The notes: generated by a model not told the origin, from the letters alone. Shown: positions 51,465 through 60,546, counted from the stretch's first letter. The stretch is 64,000 nt of DNA from Pseudomonadota bacterium (GCA_023404675.1 JAEYAW010000031.1:1-64000), one strand, 5' to 3'. Numbers and translations: made by a program.

Positions 51465-52526
51465 TCAAGCCAGCCAGTGTTGCAGGTTCTGTGCCACGAA
51501 AGCATCGTCCGACAGGTCGGCATGCTCGGCGAGCACCCGGTCGATCTTCGCGGACTGGCCGGGGCTCAGGCCCTCGTTCGGGTCGAGGCAGGCGATGTTT
51601 TCGAGAAATCCCTGCCGTCGCAGCACCTCGTGGCAGCCCGCGATGCAGCCGTGAAAATCATTGGCGACATCGAAGAAGGCCGCGTTGCAATCGGTCACGC
51701 GCGCATCGAGCGCCAGCAGATCGGCATCCGGCCCGCCGTTCAGGCGCGCCTCGCGGCAGCGCGCGAACAGCTTCACGGCCGTCGCGGTCCACACCGACCA
51801 GTGCCCGAGCAGCCCGCCCTTGAAATGCATTCGCACCGTGCGGCCCTCGTGGCGGATGTCGAACGGCAGCGTCAGGTCGAGCACGATGTGATCGTCGTTT
51901 CCCGTGTACAGCGCGACGCGATCCTGCGCGCCGGCCGCGACCACCCCCTGCAGCACATCGAGGGTACGATAGCGGTTGAACGGCGCAACCTTGATCGCGA
52001 TCACGTTGTCGATGGAGGCGAAGCGCCGCCAGAAATCAGCGCCAAGCGGAATGCCGCCGACCGATGGCTGGAGATAGAAACCCACAAGCGGAATCTCGCG
52101 CGCCACCGCCTCGGAATGGGCGACGATCTCGTTATCCGACGCGCCTTTGAGTGCCGCGAGGCTGAGCAGGCCCGCGTGATAGCCGCACGTCACCGCCAGC
52201 TTCGCCTCACGGACTGCCTGTTCGGTGCGGCCGGCGAGGCCCGCGACCAGCGCCAGCGGACGCGAGACGGACACTTTGGCGGTCTCGGCCGCGAGCTTCA
52301 GTACCGGCTCGTAGAGCCCGACATCGCGGATCGCGAATTGCGTGGTGTGAACGCCGACCGCAAGGCCGCCGGCGCCTGCGTCGATATAGTAGCGCGACAA
52401 CGCGCGCTGGCGGCGCTCGTCGAGTTTGCGATCAGCATCCAACGCAAGCGGATGGGCGGGGATCACGGTCCCCTCGCCGATGAGCGCACGAATATCTGTC
52501 GGCAGTTCGCTGTGGTGCAATCCCAT
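51465..52526 (-). CDS. Dihydrodipicolinate synthase/N-acetylneuraminate lyase family protein
   Basis: 353-residue TIM-barrel class I aldolase-like protein. The Schiff-base Lys lies in NVIAIKVAPFNRY and the partner Tyr in PLVGFYLQPSVGG. It is longer than a true DHDPS (about 290), with a C-terminal extension (CIAGCHEVLRRQGFLENIACLDPNEGL), so a catabolic keto-acid aldolase or decarboxylase role is more likely than lysine synthesis. GAGAG precedes ATG at 52526. In the TetR-regulated transport cluster, it probably acts on the imported compound. Confidence 0.85.
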   Translation of the reverse strand: MGLHHSELPTDIRALIGEGTVIPAHPLALDADRKLDERRQRALSRYYIDAGAGGLAVGVHTTQFAIRDVGLYEPVLKLAAETAKVSVSRPLALVAGLAGRTEQAVREAKLAVTCGYHAGLLSLAALKGASDNEIVAHSEAVAREIPLVGFYLQPSVGGIPLGADFWRRFASIDNVIAIKVAPFNRYRTLDVLQGVVAAGAQDRVALYTGNDDHIVLDLTLPFDIRHEGRTVRMHFKGGLLGHWSVWTATAVKLFARCREARLNGGPDADLLALDARVTDCNAAFFDVANDFHGCIAGCHEVLRRQGFLENIACLDPNEGLSPGQSAKIDRVLAEHADLSDDAFVAQNLQHWLA

Positions 52527-52641
52527 CTCTCAACTCTCTGCGTGACTTGCCGACCGCGATCCTGAAAAAGGAAACAAGCTTTCGGATCGGGTCATGCTCA
52601 GCTTCCAACTTGACACGTTTTCTTCGCGCGAACCGGCGCCA

Positions 52642-52661
52642 CCCTCGGTCGAACCCGAGGG
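52642..52661 (-). terminator. Hairpin after the GNAT gene
   Basis: Perfect CCCTCGG / CCGAGGG stem, 6-base loop, no T tract, in the 156-bp gap between the GNAT and DapA-like genes. It may attenuate read-through within the cluster. Confidence 0.35.
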
Positions 52662-52682
52662 CATGCTTCGCTCAAAAACGCC

Positions 52683-53510
52683 TTAGCCGTATTCCGGACC
52701 GACGCTGGCAAACGCCACTCGTCCATCCGGTGTTGTCGGGCTCGCACCGCGCCGCATGCGAAGGAACGGCCGCTCCTCGACGAAACCTTGCGCAGACAGA
52801 TAGCGATGCGCATCCGCGTTGCGGCGATACAGATCGATGATCAGCTCGCCAGGTTCGCTGCGAACCACATTCTCGAGCAGCGCAACACCATCGCTTTCGC
52901 CGGCGCAGGCCGGGCCGATATGGCGCGCGCGCCGTCCATCCCGTACGAGGCATACGGCGTCTTCTGCCGCGTACAGGCGCGAACCCGCACGCGCGACGAG
53001 ATCGCGTAGCAGTTTTTCGCGCGAGACGCCGATCGCCTGAGCATCAAGCGTAATCAGCCGATCGAGCGCGCCTGCCTCCACAACCCCTTCGCCCAACCCT
53101 ACACCGGACGTTGCCCGCCGCCGCATTCGCACCAGTTCGTCCACCGTCTCGAAGCCGAGCGGCTCGTAGACCTTCGCGCCGTCGGGCGTCGCATCGAGCC
53201 AGCATTGCCACCGCGCCGCGTCGGCTTGCGACAGGCACGCCCCGACAAGACGGCTGGCGTGGCCGCGCCGGCGAAAGGCCTGCGACACCAGAACCAGACT
53301 GATCCACGCGATACCGCCGAACGGCAGGATGGCGGCGGTCGCAACCACCGTTCCGGCCGCCTCACGAAAAGCGAACACCGTGCCCTCGCGCAGAAAGAAG
53401 CGCCAGTCCGCCTCGTTCTGATTCCAGCGCATCTCGCCCGACAGCGCGAGCCCTTCGGTCACGCCGTCTTCCCCGAGAACGAAATCCGCCGAACGCTCAG
53501 TAGCGCCCAT
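52683..53510 (-). CDS. GNAT acetyltransferase with C-terminal YitH-like domain
   Basis: 275-residue protein. The N-terminal GNAT domain has the acetyl-CoA loop QAFRRRGHASRLVG (about residues 78-91) and ends at YEPLGF; the C-terminal half (about 140-275, with RHIGPACAGESDGVALLENVV and HRYLSAQGFVEERPFLRMRRG) matches the Acetyltransf_18-type partner domain. GAGG 7 bases before ATG at 53510 sets the start, which overlaps the epimerase-like gene by 14 bp. Its target amine is unknown; position suggests a step in using the imported substrate. Confidence 0.85.
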   Translation of the reverse strand: MGATERSADFVLGEDGVTEGLALSGEMRWNQNEADWRFFLREGTVFAFREAAGTVVATAAILPFGGIAWISLVLVSQAFRRRGHASRLVGACLSQADAARWQCWLDATPDGAKVYEPLGFETVDELVRMRRRATSGVGLGEGVVEAGALDRLITLDAQAIGVSREKLLRDLVARAGSRLYAAEDAVCLVRDGRRARHIGPACAGESDGVALLENVVRSEPGELIIDLYRRNADAHRYLSAQGFVEERPFLRMRRGASPTTPDGRVAFASVGPEYG

Positions 53511-54534
53511 CACGAACCTCGAACTTGGTCGGCTTGCCATAGCTCGGCATATCGCGCGCGACCCAGTCGGCGATCCATTCGATCATACGATCGACATCCA
53601 CCACCGGCTTGCCGAACAACTCCTGCGCCAGCGACGTATCGGTCAGCCATGCGGTCGGCGCTTCCTCGCCGACGATGGTCGGCTTGATGCCGAAGCGCTC
53701 ACCGAAGCGATTGGCGAGATCGCGCACCGCGAGAAACTCTGGACCGCTGACATTGATCGGCGTCGTCGGTGTGGTGCAGTGGCGCAGGCAGCGCAGCGCC
53801 TGCGCCGCGGCATCGCCCTGCCAGATCACGTTGACATGGCCCATGGTAACGTCGATGGGCTTGCGATACAGCACCTTCTCGGCGATATCGCGCAGCACGC
53901 CGTAGCGCATCTCGATGGCGTAGTTCAGCCGGAACAGCCGCCCCGGGGTGCCGAATTTCGCCGAGAAATACTCGAACAGCCGCTCTCGGCCGATGCAGGA
54001 CTGCGCATACTCGCCGGGCGGATCAGCCTGCATCGCCTCGCTCGATCCCGGCCCGTTCACAGGCACGAAGGGATAGACACAGCCGGTCGAGAACGCGACG
54101 GTCCGCGACTTCGGAAACGTCTTCGCCACGATGGCGGGGACATAGGCATTCATCGCCCAGGTCAGCGCCAGATCGCTGTCCGCGCCGAACTTGCGCCCGG
54201 CCATGAAGACGATGTTGGGTGCCTGCGGCAGCGACAGGATCTTTTCCTCGTCGAGCAGATCGCAGGCGATGGTTTCGACGCCCCGCGCCTCCAGAATTTC
54301 CTTCGAGCCGGGCTCGCTGAAACGCGCGACGCCGATCACGCGCTTGTCCGGTGCGGCCGCCTTGGCGAGCCCGGCCACCGTCAGCCCCATCTTGCCGGCG
54401 ACGCCGAGCACCATGATGTCGCCGTCGAGCGCGGCAAGATCATCGATCAGCGCCTGCGACGGACAGCACAGCAGATCGTCGAGCTGCTGGTTATCCCGGA
54501 TGCGATCCGGCAGATTGTCCCGTGCGAGCAGCAT
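53497..54534 (-). CDS. NAD-dependent epimerase/dehydratase-like protein lacking the catalytic Lys
   Basis: 345-residue extended-SDR fold: nucleotide loop IMVLGVAGKMG near residue 45, FSTGCVYPFVPVNGP with the substrate-binding Ser/Thr, and the active-site Tyr in GEYAQSCIGRERL. The Lys four residues after the Tyr is replaced by Cys (YAQSC), which is unusual. GGAGG precedes ATG at 54534, and it starts 10 bp after the permease gene. Role: redox or epimerisation of a sugar-acid-like compound, by context only. Confidence 0.83.
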   Translation of the reverse strand: MLLARDNLPDRIRDNQQLDDLLCCPSQALIDDLAALDGDIMVLGVAGKMGLTVAGLAKAAAPDKRVIGVARFSEPGSKEILEARGVETIACDLLDEEKILSLPQAPNIVFMAGRKFGADSDLALTWAMNAYVPAIVAKTFPKSRTVAFSTGCVYPFVPVNGPGSSEAMQADPPGEYAQSCIGRERLFEYFSAKFGTPGRLFRLNYAIEMRYGVLRDIAEKVLYRKPIDVTMGHVNVIWQGDAAAQALRCLRHCTTPTTPINVSGPEFLAVRDLANRFGERFGIKPTIVGEEAPTAWLTDTSLAQELFGKPVVDVDRMIEWIADWVARDMPSYGKPTKFEVRDGRY

Positions 54535-54544
54535 ATAAACCTCC

Positions 54545-55360
54545 TTATTGCAGGCGCACGTCTTCGACGACCGTCAGCCGCTCGAGCAGGAGCACCAGCC
54601 CGTACAACACAACGCCGATCAGCGTGAGAAGAATGACGGCCATCAGCATGGCCGCCGTGTCGAGCGCCGCCTGAACCTGAATCATCAGATAGCCGAGCCC
54701 CCGGTCGGAGCCGATGAATTCGCCGACCGTCGCACCCGCGACCGCGAGAATGGCGCCGACCTTCATGCCGGAGAACACGTAAGGCAGCGCGCCCGGCAGC
54801 TGGATCTTGCGGAACAGCTGCCAGCGCGATCCTTTCAGCGACCGCACGAGATCGAGCAGGTCGGGATCGACCTCTTTCAGTCCGCGCGCCGTGGTCAGCA
54901 GAATCGGGAAAAAGCAGATCGTGAACGCGATCAGGATATTGGCGAAAATTCCGTAACTGAACCACACGATGAACAGCGGACCGAGCGCCACCTTGGGGAT
55001 CATGTTCAGCGTCACAAACAGCGGCAGCAGCACCAGCGCCATCCCGCGCCACCAGGAGAAGATCACCGCGAGCGCCACGCCAACGACGACGCCCACCAGA
55101 TAGCCGCCGAAGATTTCCGCGGCGGTCACAAGCGTATTGGAGACCCACGCATAGTTCGGTAGCGCAAGCGTCTTGAGCGTCGCCACCGGCGAGGGAAGGA
55201 TGAACGCCGGCACTTTGAAGACCGTCACCGCAGCCTGCCAGAGCAGAATGAGCCCGACATGGGACACGACGATCAATCCGACCCGCAGCCACATCTGGCG
55301 GGTCTTTGACTCTTCCGCCGGCCCGAACCGGTCGCCTGCAACGGCGTCAGTGCTGGACAA
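54545..55360 (-). CDS. NitT/TauT-type ABC permease, system 1
   Basis: 271-residue permease with about six membrane segments and the EAA-type loop ARGLKEVDPDLLDLVRSLKGSRWQLFRKIQLPGALPY that contacts the ATPase. The start is TTG at 55360 (MSSTDAVAGDRF): GGAGGG sits 5 bases upstream and no ATG occurs before residue 23. First gene of the system-1 cluster, 50 bp downstream of a TetR-type operator at 55410. Confidence 0.9.
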   Translation of the reverse strand: MSSTDAVAGDRFGPAEESKTRQMWLRVGLIVVSHVGLILLWQAAVTVFKVPAFILPSPVATLKTLALPNYAWVSNTLVTAAEIFGGYLVGVVVGVALAVIFSWWRGMALVLLPLFVTLNMIPKVALGPLFIVWFSYGIFANILIAFTICFFPILLTTARGLKEVDPDLLDLVRSLKGSRWQLFRKIQLPGALPYVFSGMKVGAILAVAGATVGEFIGSDRGLGYLMIQVQAALDTAAMLMAVILLTLIGVVLYGLVLLLERLTVVEDVRLQ

Positions 55361-55409
55361 TATTCCCTCCTGCTCTGTGACCCACCTTAACCGACCACCC
55401 GGACAAATA

Positions 55410-55423
55410 AACCATTTAGTTGA
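55410..55423. promoter_or_regulatory. TetR operator, system 1, site 2 (permease promoter)
   Basis: On the minus strand TCAACTAAATGGTT, matching the core TCAACYRNNYRGTT of the sites at 50601 and 56101. It is 50 bp upstream of the permease start, just before the TetR gene stop. Confidence 0.6.
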
Positions 55424-55426
55424 TAA

Positions 55427-56092
55427 CTATGGACGGAGCGAATGCATGATCAAGTCAATCACGTGCTTGCGCCGCTTCTCCCGCGCCGCCGGCGTTCCGA
55501 GATCGCGGTCGAAGATCACCGAGAGTGTCGGACCGTTGGAGAAATAGAAATAGCTCATGCCGGCGATGGAAATGTAGAGCTGCATTGCATCGATCCCGGC
55601 ACGGAAAATCCCCGCGCGCACGCCGGCCGCCAAGGTGTCCTTGAGCAGCGTCACAAAACGCGAGTGCATCTCCGGCAGCTTCTCCGAGCGCCGCGTATGC
55701 CCTGCCCCATAACGGTTCTCCTCGTTGAGCAGCGCGACAAAATGCGGATTTTCGGCGAGATAGTCGAAGGAAAAGCCGATCAGCTTGCGGATCGCGCGCT
55801 CCGGCTGAAGGCCGAACAGATGCAGTTCGTTCTCGGCGGCGCGAATATCTTCATAAAGCCGCTCCAGCACCGCGAGATAAAGCGTGTCCTTGTCGGTGAA
55901 GTGATGATAGACGAGCTGCTTGTTCACCCCGGCCCGGCTGGCGATTTCATCCACCCGCGCGCCCGCAAAACCCTTCAGGGCGAATTCGTCGCGGGCAGCT
56001 TCCAGCAGCGCCCGGCGACTGGCCTCGGGATCGCGTACTCTGGCGCGGCGCGGCTTCGACGACCCGGCTGCTGCTTCCATCTTCTTCCTCAT
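55427..56092 (-). CDS. TetR-family regulator, system 1
   Basis: 221-residue repressor-type protein. The DNA-binding domain is RRALLEAARDEFALKGFAGARVDEIASRAGVNKQLVYHHFTDKDTLYLAVL (about residues 25-75); the C-terminal domain has the bulk seen in RutR/YcdC-like members (ENPHFVALLNEENRYGAGH). ATG at 56092 (second ATG at 56080). A palindrome lies 9 bp before its start and the same motif precedes the permease and binding-protein genes, so it probably represses itself and the transport-catabolic cluster until the substrate binds. Confidence 0.92.
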   Translation of the reverse strand: MRKKMEAAAGSSKPRRARVRDPEASRRALLEAARDEFALKGFAGARVDEIASRAGVNKQLVYHHFTDKDTLYLAVLERLYEDIRAAENELHLFGLQPERAIRKLIGFSFDYLAENPHFVALLNEENRYGAGHTRRSEKLPEMHSRFVTLLKDTLAAGVRAGIFRAGIDAMQLYISIAGMSYFYFSNGPTLSVIFDRDLGTPAAREKRRKHVIDLIMHSLRP

Positions 56093-56100
56093 CGACTATC

Positions 56101-56112
56101 AACCAGATGGTT
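56101..56112. promoter_or_regulatory. TetR operator, system 1, site 1 (autoregulation)
   Basis: Perfect AACCA-GA-TGGTT, 9 bp upstream of the TetR start codon; with flank TCAACCAGATGGTTAGTTTA it matches the core TCAACYRNNYRGTT. Confidence 0.65.
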
Positions 56113-56270
56113 AGTTTATTGACAGCCTCCGGAGATGTCATTAACGTTTTTATCCGAGGCCGTTCCGACACCTCGTGTCTCTCCGGGAATTGCCGATGGC
56201 CGACACACACGACGGAGCGCGGCCCCGTCAGCCGCCCCCTCAACCATGTCTCCCATCGACGGCTGCCGCG

Positions 56271-57641
56271 ATGATCAGCGCCCTCGACCTGTTCAAGATC
56301 GGCATCGGGCCTTCAAGCTCGCACACGATGGGGCCGATGATCGCCGCCTGCCGCTTCCTCGAACGCATCCAGCCGTTCGCGCGTGACGTAGCAGACGCGG
56401 ATCGGCCCCGGCTGCGCGCCGAACTGTTCGGCTCCCTCGCCTGGACGGGCAAGGGCCATGCCACCGACACCGCGATCGTGCTGGGGCTATGCGGCGAGAG
56501 TCCCGCCTCGATCGATCCGGACGCGGTGGCGGGCATTGTCGATGGCTGTGCGCGGGCGGAACGGATTCCTCCGCAGCACGGCGGCTTTCGCTTCAATCCG
56601 CAGACTGACATCGTCTTCAATCTGGTCGATGTGCTGCCGCGCCACTCCAACGCCATGCGCTTCGAACTGCGGGACGGCGACGATCTCATCGCTGAAGACA
56701 TGTTCTATTCCGTCGGCGGCGGCTTCGTCGTGCATCACGACGATGAAGGCCCCATCGAATCCTATATCGCCGTGCCGAAGCCATTTACAAGCGTCGACGA
56801 ACTGCTGAGGCGGTGCGATGAGGCAAATCTCTCTATCGCGGACGTGCAGATGGCGAACGAACTGGCACTGCGCCCGCGCGACGATCTTCTCGCCAGCCTC
56901 TCTGCTGTTCGCGACGCGATGTTCGCCTGCATCGACCGGGGCCTGCGCATGGACGGCGAACTCCCCGGCGGGCTCGCGGTGCGGCGGCGCGCGAAGGCGC
57001 TGCACGAGCAGCTTCTCGCCAGCCGGCGCGACAACCGCATCGCGCCACATCAGGCGATGGACTGGGTGAGCGCTTATGCGATTGCGGTCAACGAGGAGAA
57101 CGCGGCCGGCGGACGGGTGGTGACCGCTCCCACCAACGGCGCGGCCGGCATCGTGCCCGCCGTGCTGCGCTATTTCCGCGACTTCTGCCCCGAATACACC
57201 GAAGATCTGAGCCTGACTTTTCTGCTGACGGCGGCCGCGATCGGCAGTCTCATCAAGCGCAACGCCTCGATTTCCGGCGCTGAAGTCGGCTGCCAGGGCG
57301 AAGTCGGCTCGGCGTCCGCGATGGCTGCGGCCGGGCTCGCCGCCGTGCTCGGCGGTACGCCGCGTCAGGTGGAGAACGCCGCCGAGATCGCCATCGAGCA
57401 TCATCTCGGCATGACCTGCGATCCCATCGCAGGCCTCGTGCAGATTCCCTGCATCGAGCGCAACGCCTTCGGCGCGATCAAATCGATCGCGGCAGCCTCG
57501 CTCGCCCTGCATGGCGACGGACTGCACCGGGTATCGCTGGACGAGGTGATCGAGACCATGCGCCAGACCGGCGTGGACATGGCCTCGAAATACAAGGAGA
57601 CCTCGCAGGGAGGTCTCGCGGTGAACGTCGCCGCGTGTTGA
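56271..57641 (+). CDS. sdaA: L-serine dehydratase (single-chain, iron-sulphur)
   Basis: 456-residue L-serine ammonia-lyase, serine to pyruvate and ammonia. MISALDLFKIGIGPSSSHTMGPM is the family start, which sets the ATG at 56271. The [4Fe-4S]-ligand cysteines lie in EVGCQGEVGSASAM and in MTCDPIAGLVQIPCIERN. The protein ends in Cys (NVAAC), matching the C-terminal cysteine tail that enters the active site in characterised single-chain enzymes. It stands between the two ABC systems on the opposite strand, diverging from the first TetR gene. Confidence 0.95.
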   Translation: MISALDLFKIGIGPSSSHTMGPMIAACRFLERIQPFARDVADADRPRLRAELFGSLAWTGKGHATDTAIVLGLCGESPASIDPDAVAGIVDGCARAERIPPQHGGFRFNPQTDIVFNLVDVLPRHSNAMRFELRDGDDLIAEDMFYSVGGGFVVHHDDEGPIESYIAVPKPFTSVDELLRRCDEANLSIADVQMANELALRPRDDLLASLSAVRDAMFACIDRGLRMDGELPGGLAVRRRAKALHEQLLASRRDNRIAPHQAMDWVSAYAIAVNEENAAGGRVVTAPTNGAAGIVPAVLRYFRDFCPEYTEDLSLTFLLTAAAIGSLIKRNASISGAEVGCQGEVGSASAMAAAGLAAVLGGTPRQVENAAEIAIEHHLGMTCDPIAGLVQIPCIERNAFGAIKSIAAASLALHGDGLHRVSLDEVIETMRQTGVDMASKYKETSQGGLAVNVAAC

Positions 57642-57691
57642 TGCGGCGATGCGTTCGCCCGACGGCCACGTCACGCCAAAATGCCACGGCG

Positions 57692-57736
57692 CAAAGAAAA
57701 CGCCACAGCCGGCCGATATGGCATCGGCCGGCTGTG
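57692..57736 (-). terminator. Terminator of the second NitT/TauT operon
   Basis: Perfect 14-bp stem CACAGCCGGCCGAT / ATCGGCCGGCTGTG with a 5-base loop; on the minus strand GCGTTTTCTTTG follows. It is 51 bp past the binding-protein stop and may also end sdaA transcripts. Confidence 0.82.
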
Positions 57737-57787
57737 CGGATCAAAGGGCCGCGGGGCAGATCGCCGCGCGGCCGCATGCTCTGGCAA

Positions 57788-58882
57788 TCACTTCAGCTTG
57801 GAAAGATCTTCCTTCTTGGCGTCGGCGATGATCGCCGCGCGATCATACTTGTTGGCTTCGTCCACGAACTGATTGGTGAACACTTTCTCAAGCGGCGGCG
57901 TGGCGGGCATCGCGCCCTGATCCTTCAGGAACACCAGCAGGCGCTGCCAGTCGTCCCCGATGAAGAGGCCATGCTTGTCGCCGACCTTCGGGCTGTTCCA
58001 GATCGAAAGGCGGCCCTGATTGACGGCGACGCCCTCCTTCAGCGCCTCCGCCGGATCCGGGTTCTTCGACTTCGCTTCCGGATAGGCCTTCCAGGTGATC
58101 AGAACGGCGGCTTCCGGATTGGCCATGCTGTAGTCGTAGCCCTTGGCGATGGCGCGCGCGACGCCGGCCAGCATCTTCGGGTTCCTCTCGATCGTCTCCG
58201 TGCGCGTCAGCATGCTGACGTCGGGCAGCGTGCGGATTTCATCCGCCGCCGGGATGTTGCGCAGCTTCAGGCCGGAGAAGGCGAGCTTGGCCAGCGCGGC
58301 ATCCCAGAAGATCACGCCGTCCACCATCTTCTGCTTGACCGAGGTCATGGCCTGCGCGCCGAGGCCGATCGGCAGGAACGCCACGTCCGTCTGAGGATCG
58401 AGGCCGGCGGCCTTCGCGAAAGCCTTCGCAAAGGTGATGCCGGCACTTCCCATGGATTGCACGCCGAGCTTCTTGCCCTTCAGGTCCGCCATGGTCTTGA
58501 TCGTGCTATCTGGCTCGACGGCGACCGACCAGATATTGGCGTAGTACAAATCATAGAAATAGCGGATGTCGAGCTTGCCGGACTGGATTCCGATGATCGC
58601 CTCGCCGGGCGAGGCCGCACCGACTTCGGCATTGCCGGCCGAGACCTGCAACGCGGCCTCATTGGAGCCGCCGACCGCGAGCAGCGTCACGTCGAGACCC
58701 TCGGCCTCGAAATATCCCTTCGCCTTCGCCACCACGAACGGCGAGAAGGCTTCATCGATGGTCCGCACCGGAATGAGAATACGCACCTTCTCCAGCGACC
58801 ACGCCGTTTGCGCGGAGGCAAGACTCGCCCCGAGCACCAGCGCCGCACCAACCAGGCCGCGCGAAACGAACTTCATTGCCAT
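57788..58882 (-). CDS. NMT1/TauA-type ABC substrate-binding protein, system 2
   Basis: 364-residue periplasmic binding protein. Signal peptide MAMKFVSRGLVGAALVLGAS, cleaved about ASAQ. VRILIPVRTIDEAFSPFVVAKAKGYFEAEGLDVTLL and GSNEAALQVSAGNAEVGAASPGEAI are typical of the sulfonate/nitrate/NMT1 superfamily. It is only distantly like the system-1 protein. Starts at 58882 or 58876 (MKFVS). Last gene of the operon, 36 bp after the permease. Confidence 0.9.
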   Translation of the reverse strand: MAMKFVSRGLVGAALVLGASLASAQTAWSLEKVRILIPVRTIDEAFSPFVVAKAKGYFEAEGLDVTLLAVGGSNEAALQVSAGNAEVGAASPGEAIIGIQSGKLDIRYFYDLYYANIWSVAVEPDSTIKTMADLKGKKLGVQSMGSAGITFAKAFAKAAGLDPQTDVAFLPIGLGAQAMTSVKQKMVDGVIFWDAALAKLAFSGLKLRNIPAADEIRTLPDVSMLTRTETIERNPKMLAGVARAIAKGYDYSMANPEAAVLITWKAYPEAKSKNPDPAEALKEGVAVNQGRLSIWNSPKVGDKHGLFIGDDWQRLLVFLKDQGAMPATPPLEKVFTNQFVDEANKYDRAAIIADAKKEDLSKLK

Positions 58883-58918
58883 ATATGATCCCCGTCTGTG
58901 TGATAGCGGTGTGTGAGC

Positions 58919-59710
58919 TCAGACCAGTGCCGGCCCGTCGTTGCGGCGAATCCAGAAGATCAGGCGACGCGCGCCGAACCGCATCGCGCCGTGCATGGCA
59001 AGGCCGATCACCGACAGCACGATCAGGACCGCGAAGACGCCGGCGATATCCAGATTGAAGTTCAGCGCGATGATAAGATAGCCGAGCCCGACCTGCGCGC
59101 CGACGAACTCGCCGACGATCGCGCCGATCACCGCGAGCACGGTTGCGATTTCAAGGCCCGCAAAGATCAGCACCAATGCAGATGGGATGCGCAGCCGCAT
59201 CAGCGTCTGCCACGACGTCGCCCCGAACGCCTTCATCATGTCGAGCTGGTCGCGGTCGGTCGAATGAAATCCGGCGACCACGCTGACCAGGATGGGAAAG
59301 AAACAAACCAGCGCGGTGATGACCACCTTGGATGTCAGACCGTAGCCAAACCAGATGACGAACAGCGGCGCGATGGCGATCTTCGGCAGCGTCTGCAATG
59401 CCACGAGATAGGGATAGACGAGACGCTCCATGACGGGAATCAGGGAGATCGCGGCACCGATCACGAGGCCTGCGACCACGCCCAGCAAAAAGCCGGACAC
59501 GATTTCAAAGGACGTGGCCCACAGATGGGGCCAGACCGTGCCGTCGACGATCATCGCGTAGAGCTTCACCACGACCGCGGATGGCGGCGGCAGGATCAGC
59601 GCGGAGATGTTGAAAAGGCGGCACGCGCCCTCCCACAGGATCAGCACCACGGCGGCCAGCATGAGCGACTGCACGCGGTGTGCGTGGAATACCGTTGATA
59701 CCGAGCTCAT
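58919..59710 (-). CDS. NitT/TauT-type ABC permease, system 2
   Basis: 263-residue permease with about six membrane segments; the EAA loop is seen as DQLDMMKAFGATSWQTLMRLRIPSALV. ATG at 59710 overlaps the ATPase stop (ATGA at 59707). It pairs with the ATPase upstream and binding protein downstream to form a complete importer. Confidence 0.92.
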   Translation of the reverse strand: MSSVSTVFHAHRVQSLMLAAVVLILWEGACRLFNISALILPPPSAVVVKLYAMIVDGTVWPHLWATSFEIVSGFLLGVVAGLVIGAAISLIPVMERLVYPYLVALQTLPKIAIAPLFVIWFGYGLTSKVVITALVCFFPILVSVVAGFHSTDRDQLDMMKAFGATSWQTLMRLRIPSALVLIFAGLEIATVLAVIGAIVGEFVGAQVGLGYLIIALNFNLDIAGVFAVLIVLSVIGLAMHGAMRFGARRLIFWIRRNDGPALV

Positions 59711-60546
59711 AGCGACGACACCGCGTTGGCTTCGGCCCCGAAAAGACCGCGAATATGATCGCACAACTCGCCGAAACGCGGCTGCCCCATGGTGCGCAGA
59801 TCGCGTGGCCGCGGAATATCGACATCCACGATCTCGGAAATCCGCCCCGGACGCGGCGACATCACCACGACGCGATCGCCCAGCAGCACGGCCTCCGGGA
59901 TGCTGTGGGTGATGAAGAACACCGTCATGCGCTGCTCGGCCCAGATCCGCATCAGCTCGACGTTCATGGTCTCGCGCGTCATCGCGTCCAGCGCGCCGAA
60001 CGGCTCGTCCATCAGGAGCAGTTTCGGATCGCGCATCAGCGCGCGGGCGATCGAGACGCGCTGCTGCATGCCGCCGGACAATTCGAACGGATATTTCTGG
60101 GTAAAGTCCTGCAGCCCCATGAGAGCGAGCAGTTGCTCGGCCCGCGAGACCGCGGCGGGCGTGCGCTTCCCTTTCAGCACCACGGGAAGAAGAATGTTAT
60201 CGAGCACGGTATTCCATGGCAGCAACACCGCCTGCTGGAACACCACGGCCGCCTCGTCGCGCGGCTTGTCGATCCTCTTGCCGGCGAACTGAACGTCGCC
60301 AGACGACGCGCCTTCGAGGCCCGCGAGAATACGCAGCAGCGTCGTCTTCCCGCATCCGCTCGGGCCGACGACGGAGATGAACTCGTTATCCTGAATGTCG
60401 AGATTGATATCGCGCAAAGCATGCACGATGCCACCGGAGCGCGTCGCAAAACGCTTCTCGATGCTGCAAATGCGGATCAGCGGTTCGCCGTCCGGTGCGG
60501 GACTGCCCGTCGCCGCCTCATCAGGCCGTCTTGCGAGCTTCGTCAT
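59707..60546 (-). CDS. NitT/TauT-type ABC ATPase, system 2
   Basis: 279-residue ATPase: Walker A GPSGCGKTT, signature LSGGMQQRVSIARAL, Walker B LLLMDEPFGALDAMT, H-loop THSIPEAV. First gene of the system-2 operon, ATG at 60546. A perfect 16-bp palindrome lies 66 bp upstream, the likely operator of the adjacent TetR protein. Confidence 0.93.
   Translation of the reverse strand: MTKLARRPDEAATGSPAPDGEPLIRICSIEKRFATRSGGIVHALRDINLDIQDNEFISVVGPSGCGKTTLLRILAGLEGASSGDVQFAGKRIDKPRDEAAVVFQQAVLLPWNTVLDNILLPVVLKGKRTPAAVSRAEQLLALMGLQDFTQKYPFELSGGMQQRVSIARALMRDPKLLLMDEPFGALDAMTRETMNVELMRIWAEQRMTVFFITHSIPEAVLLGDRVVVMSPRPGRISEIVDVDIPRPRDLRTMGQPRFGELCDHIRGLFGAEANAVSSL

Noticed and set aside
51465..52526. Biosynthetic dihydrodipicolinate synthase (dapA)
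   Set aside because: About 60 residues longer than DapA, with an extra C-terminal region, and placed in a TetR-controlled transport cluster; a catabolic family member is more likely.
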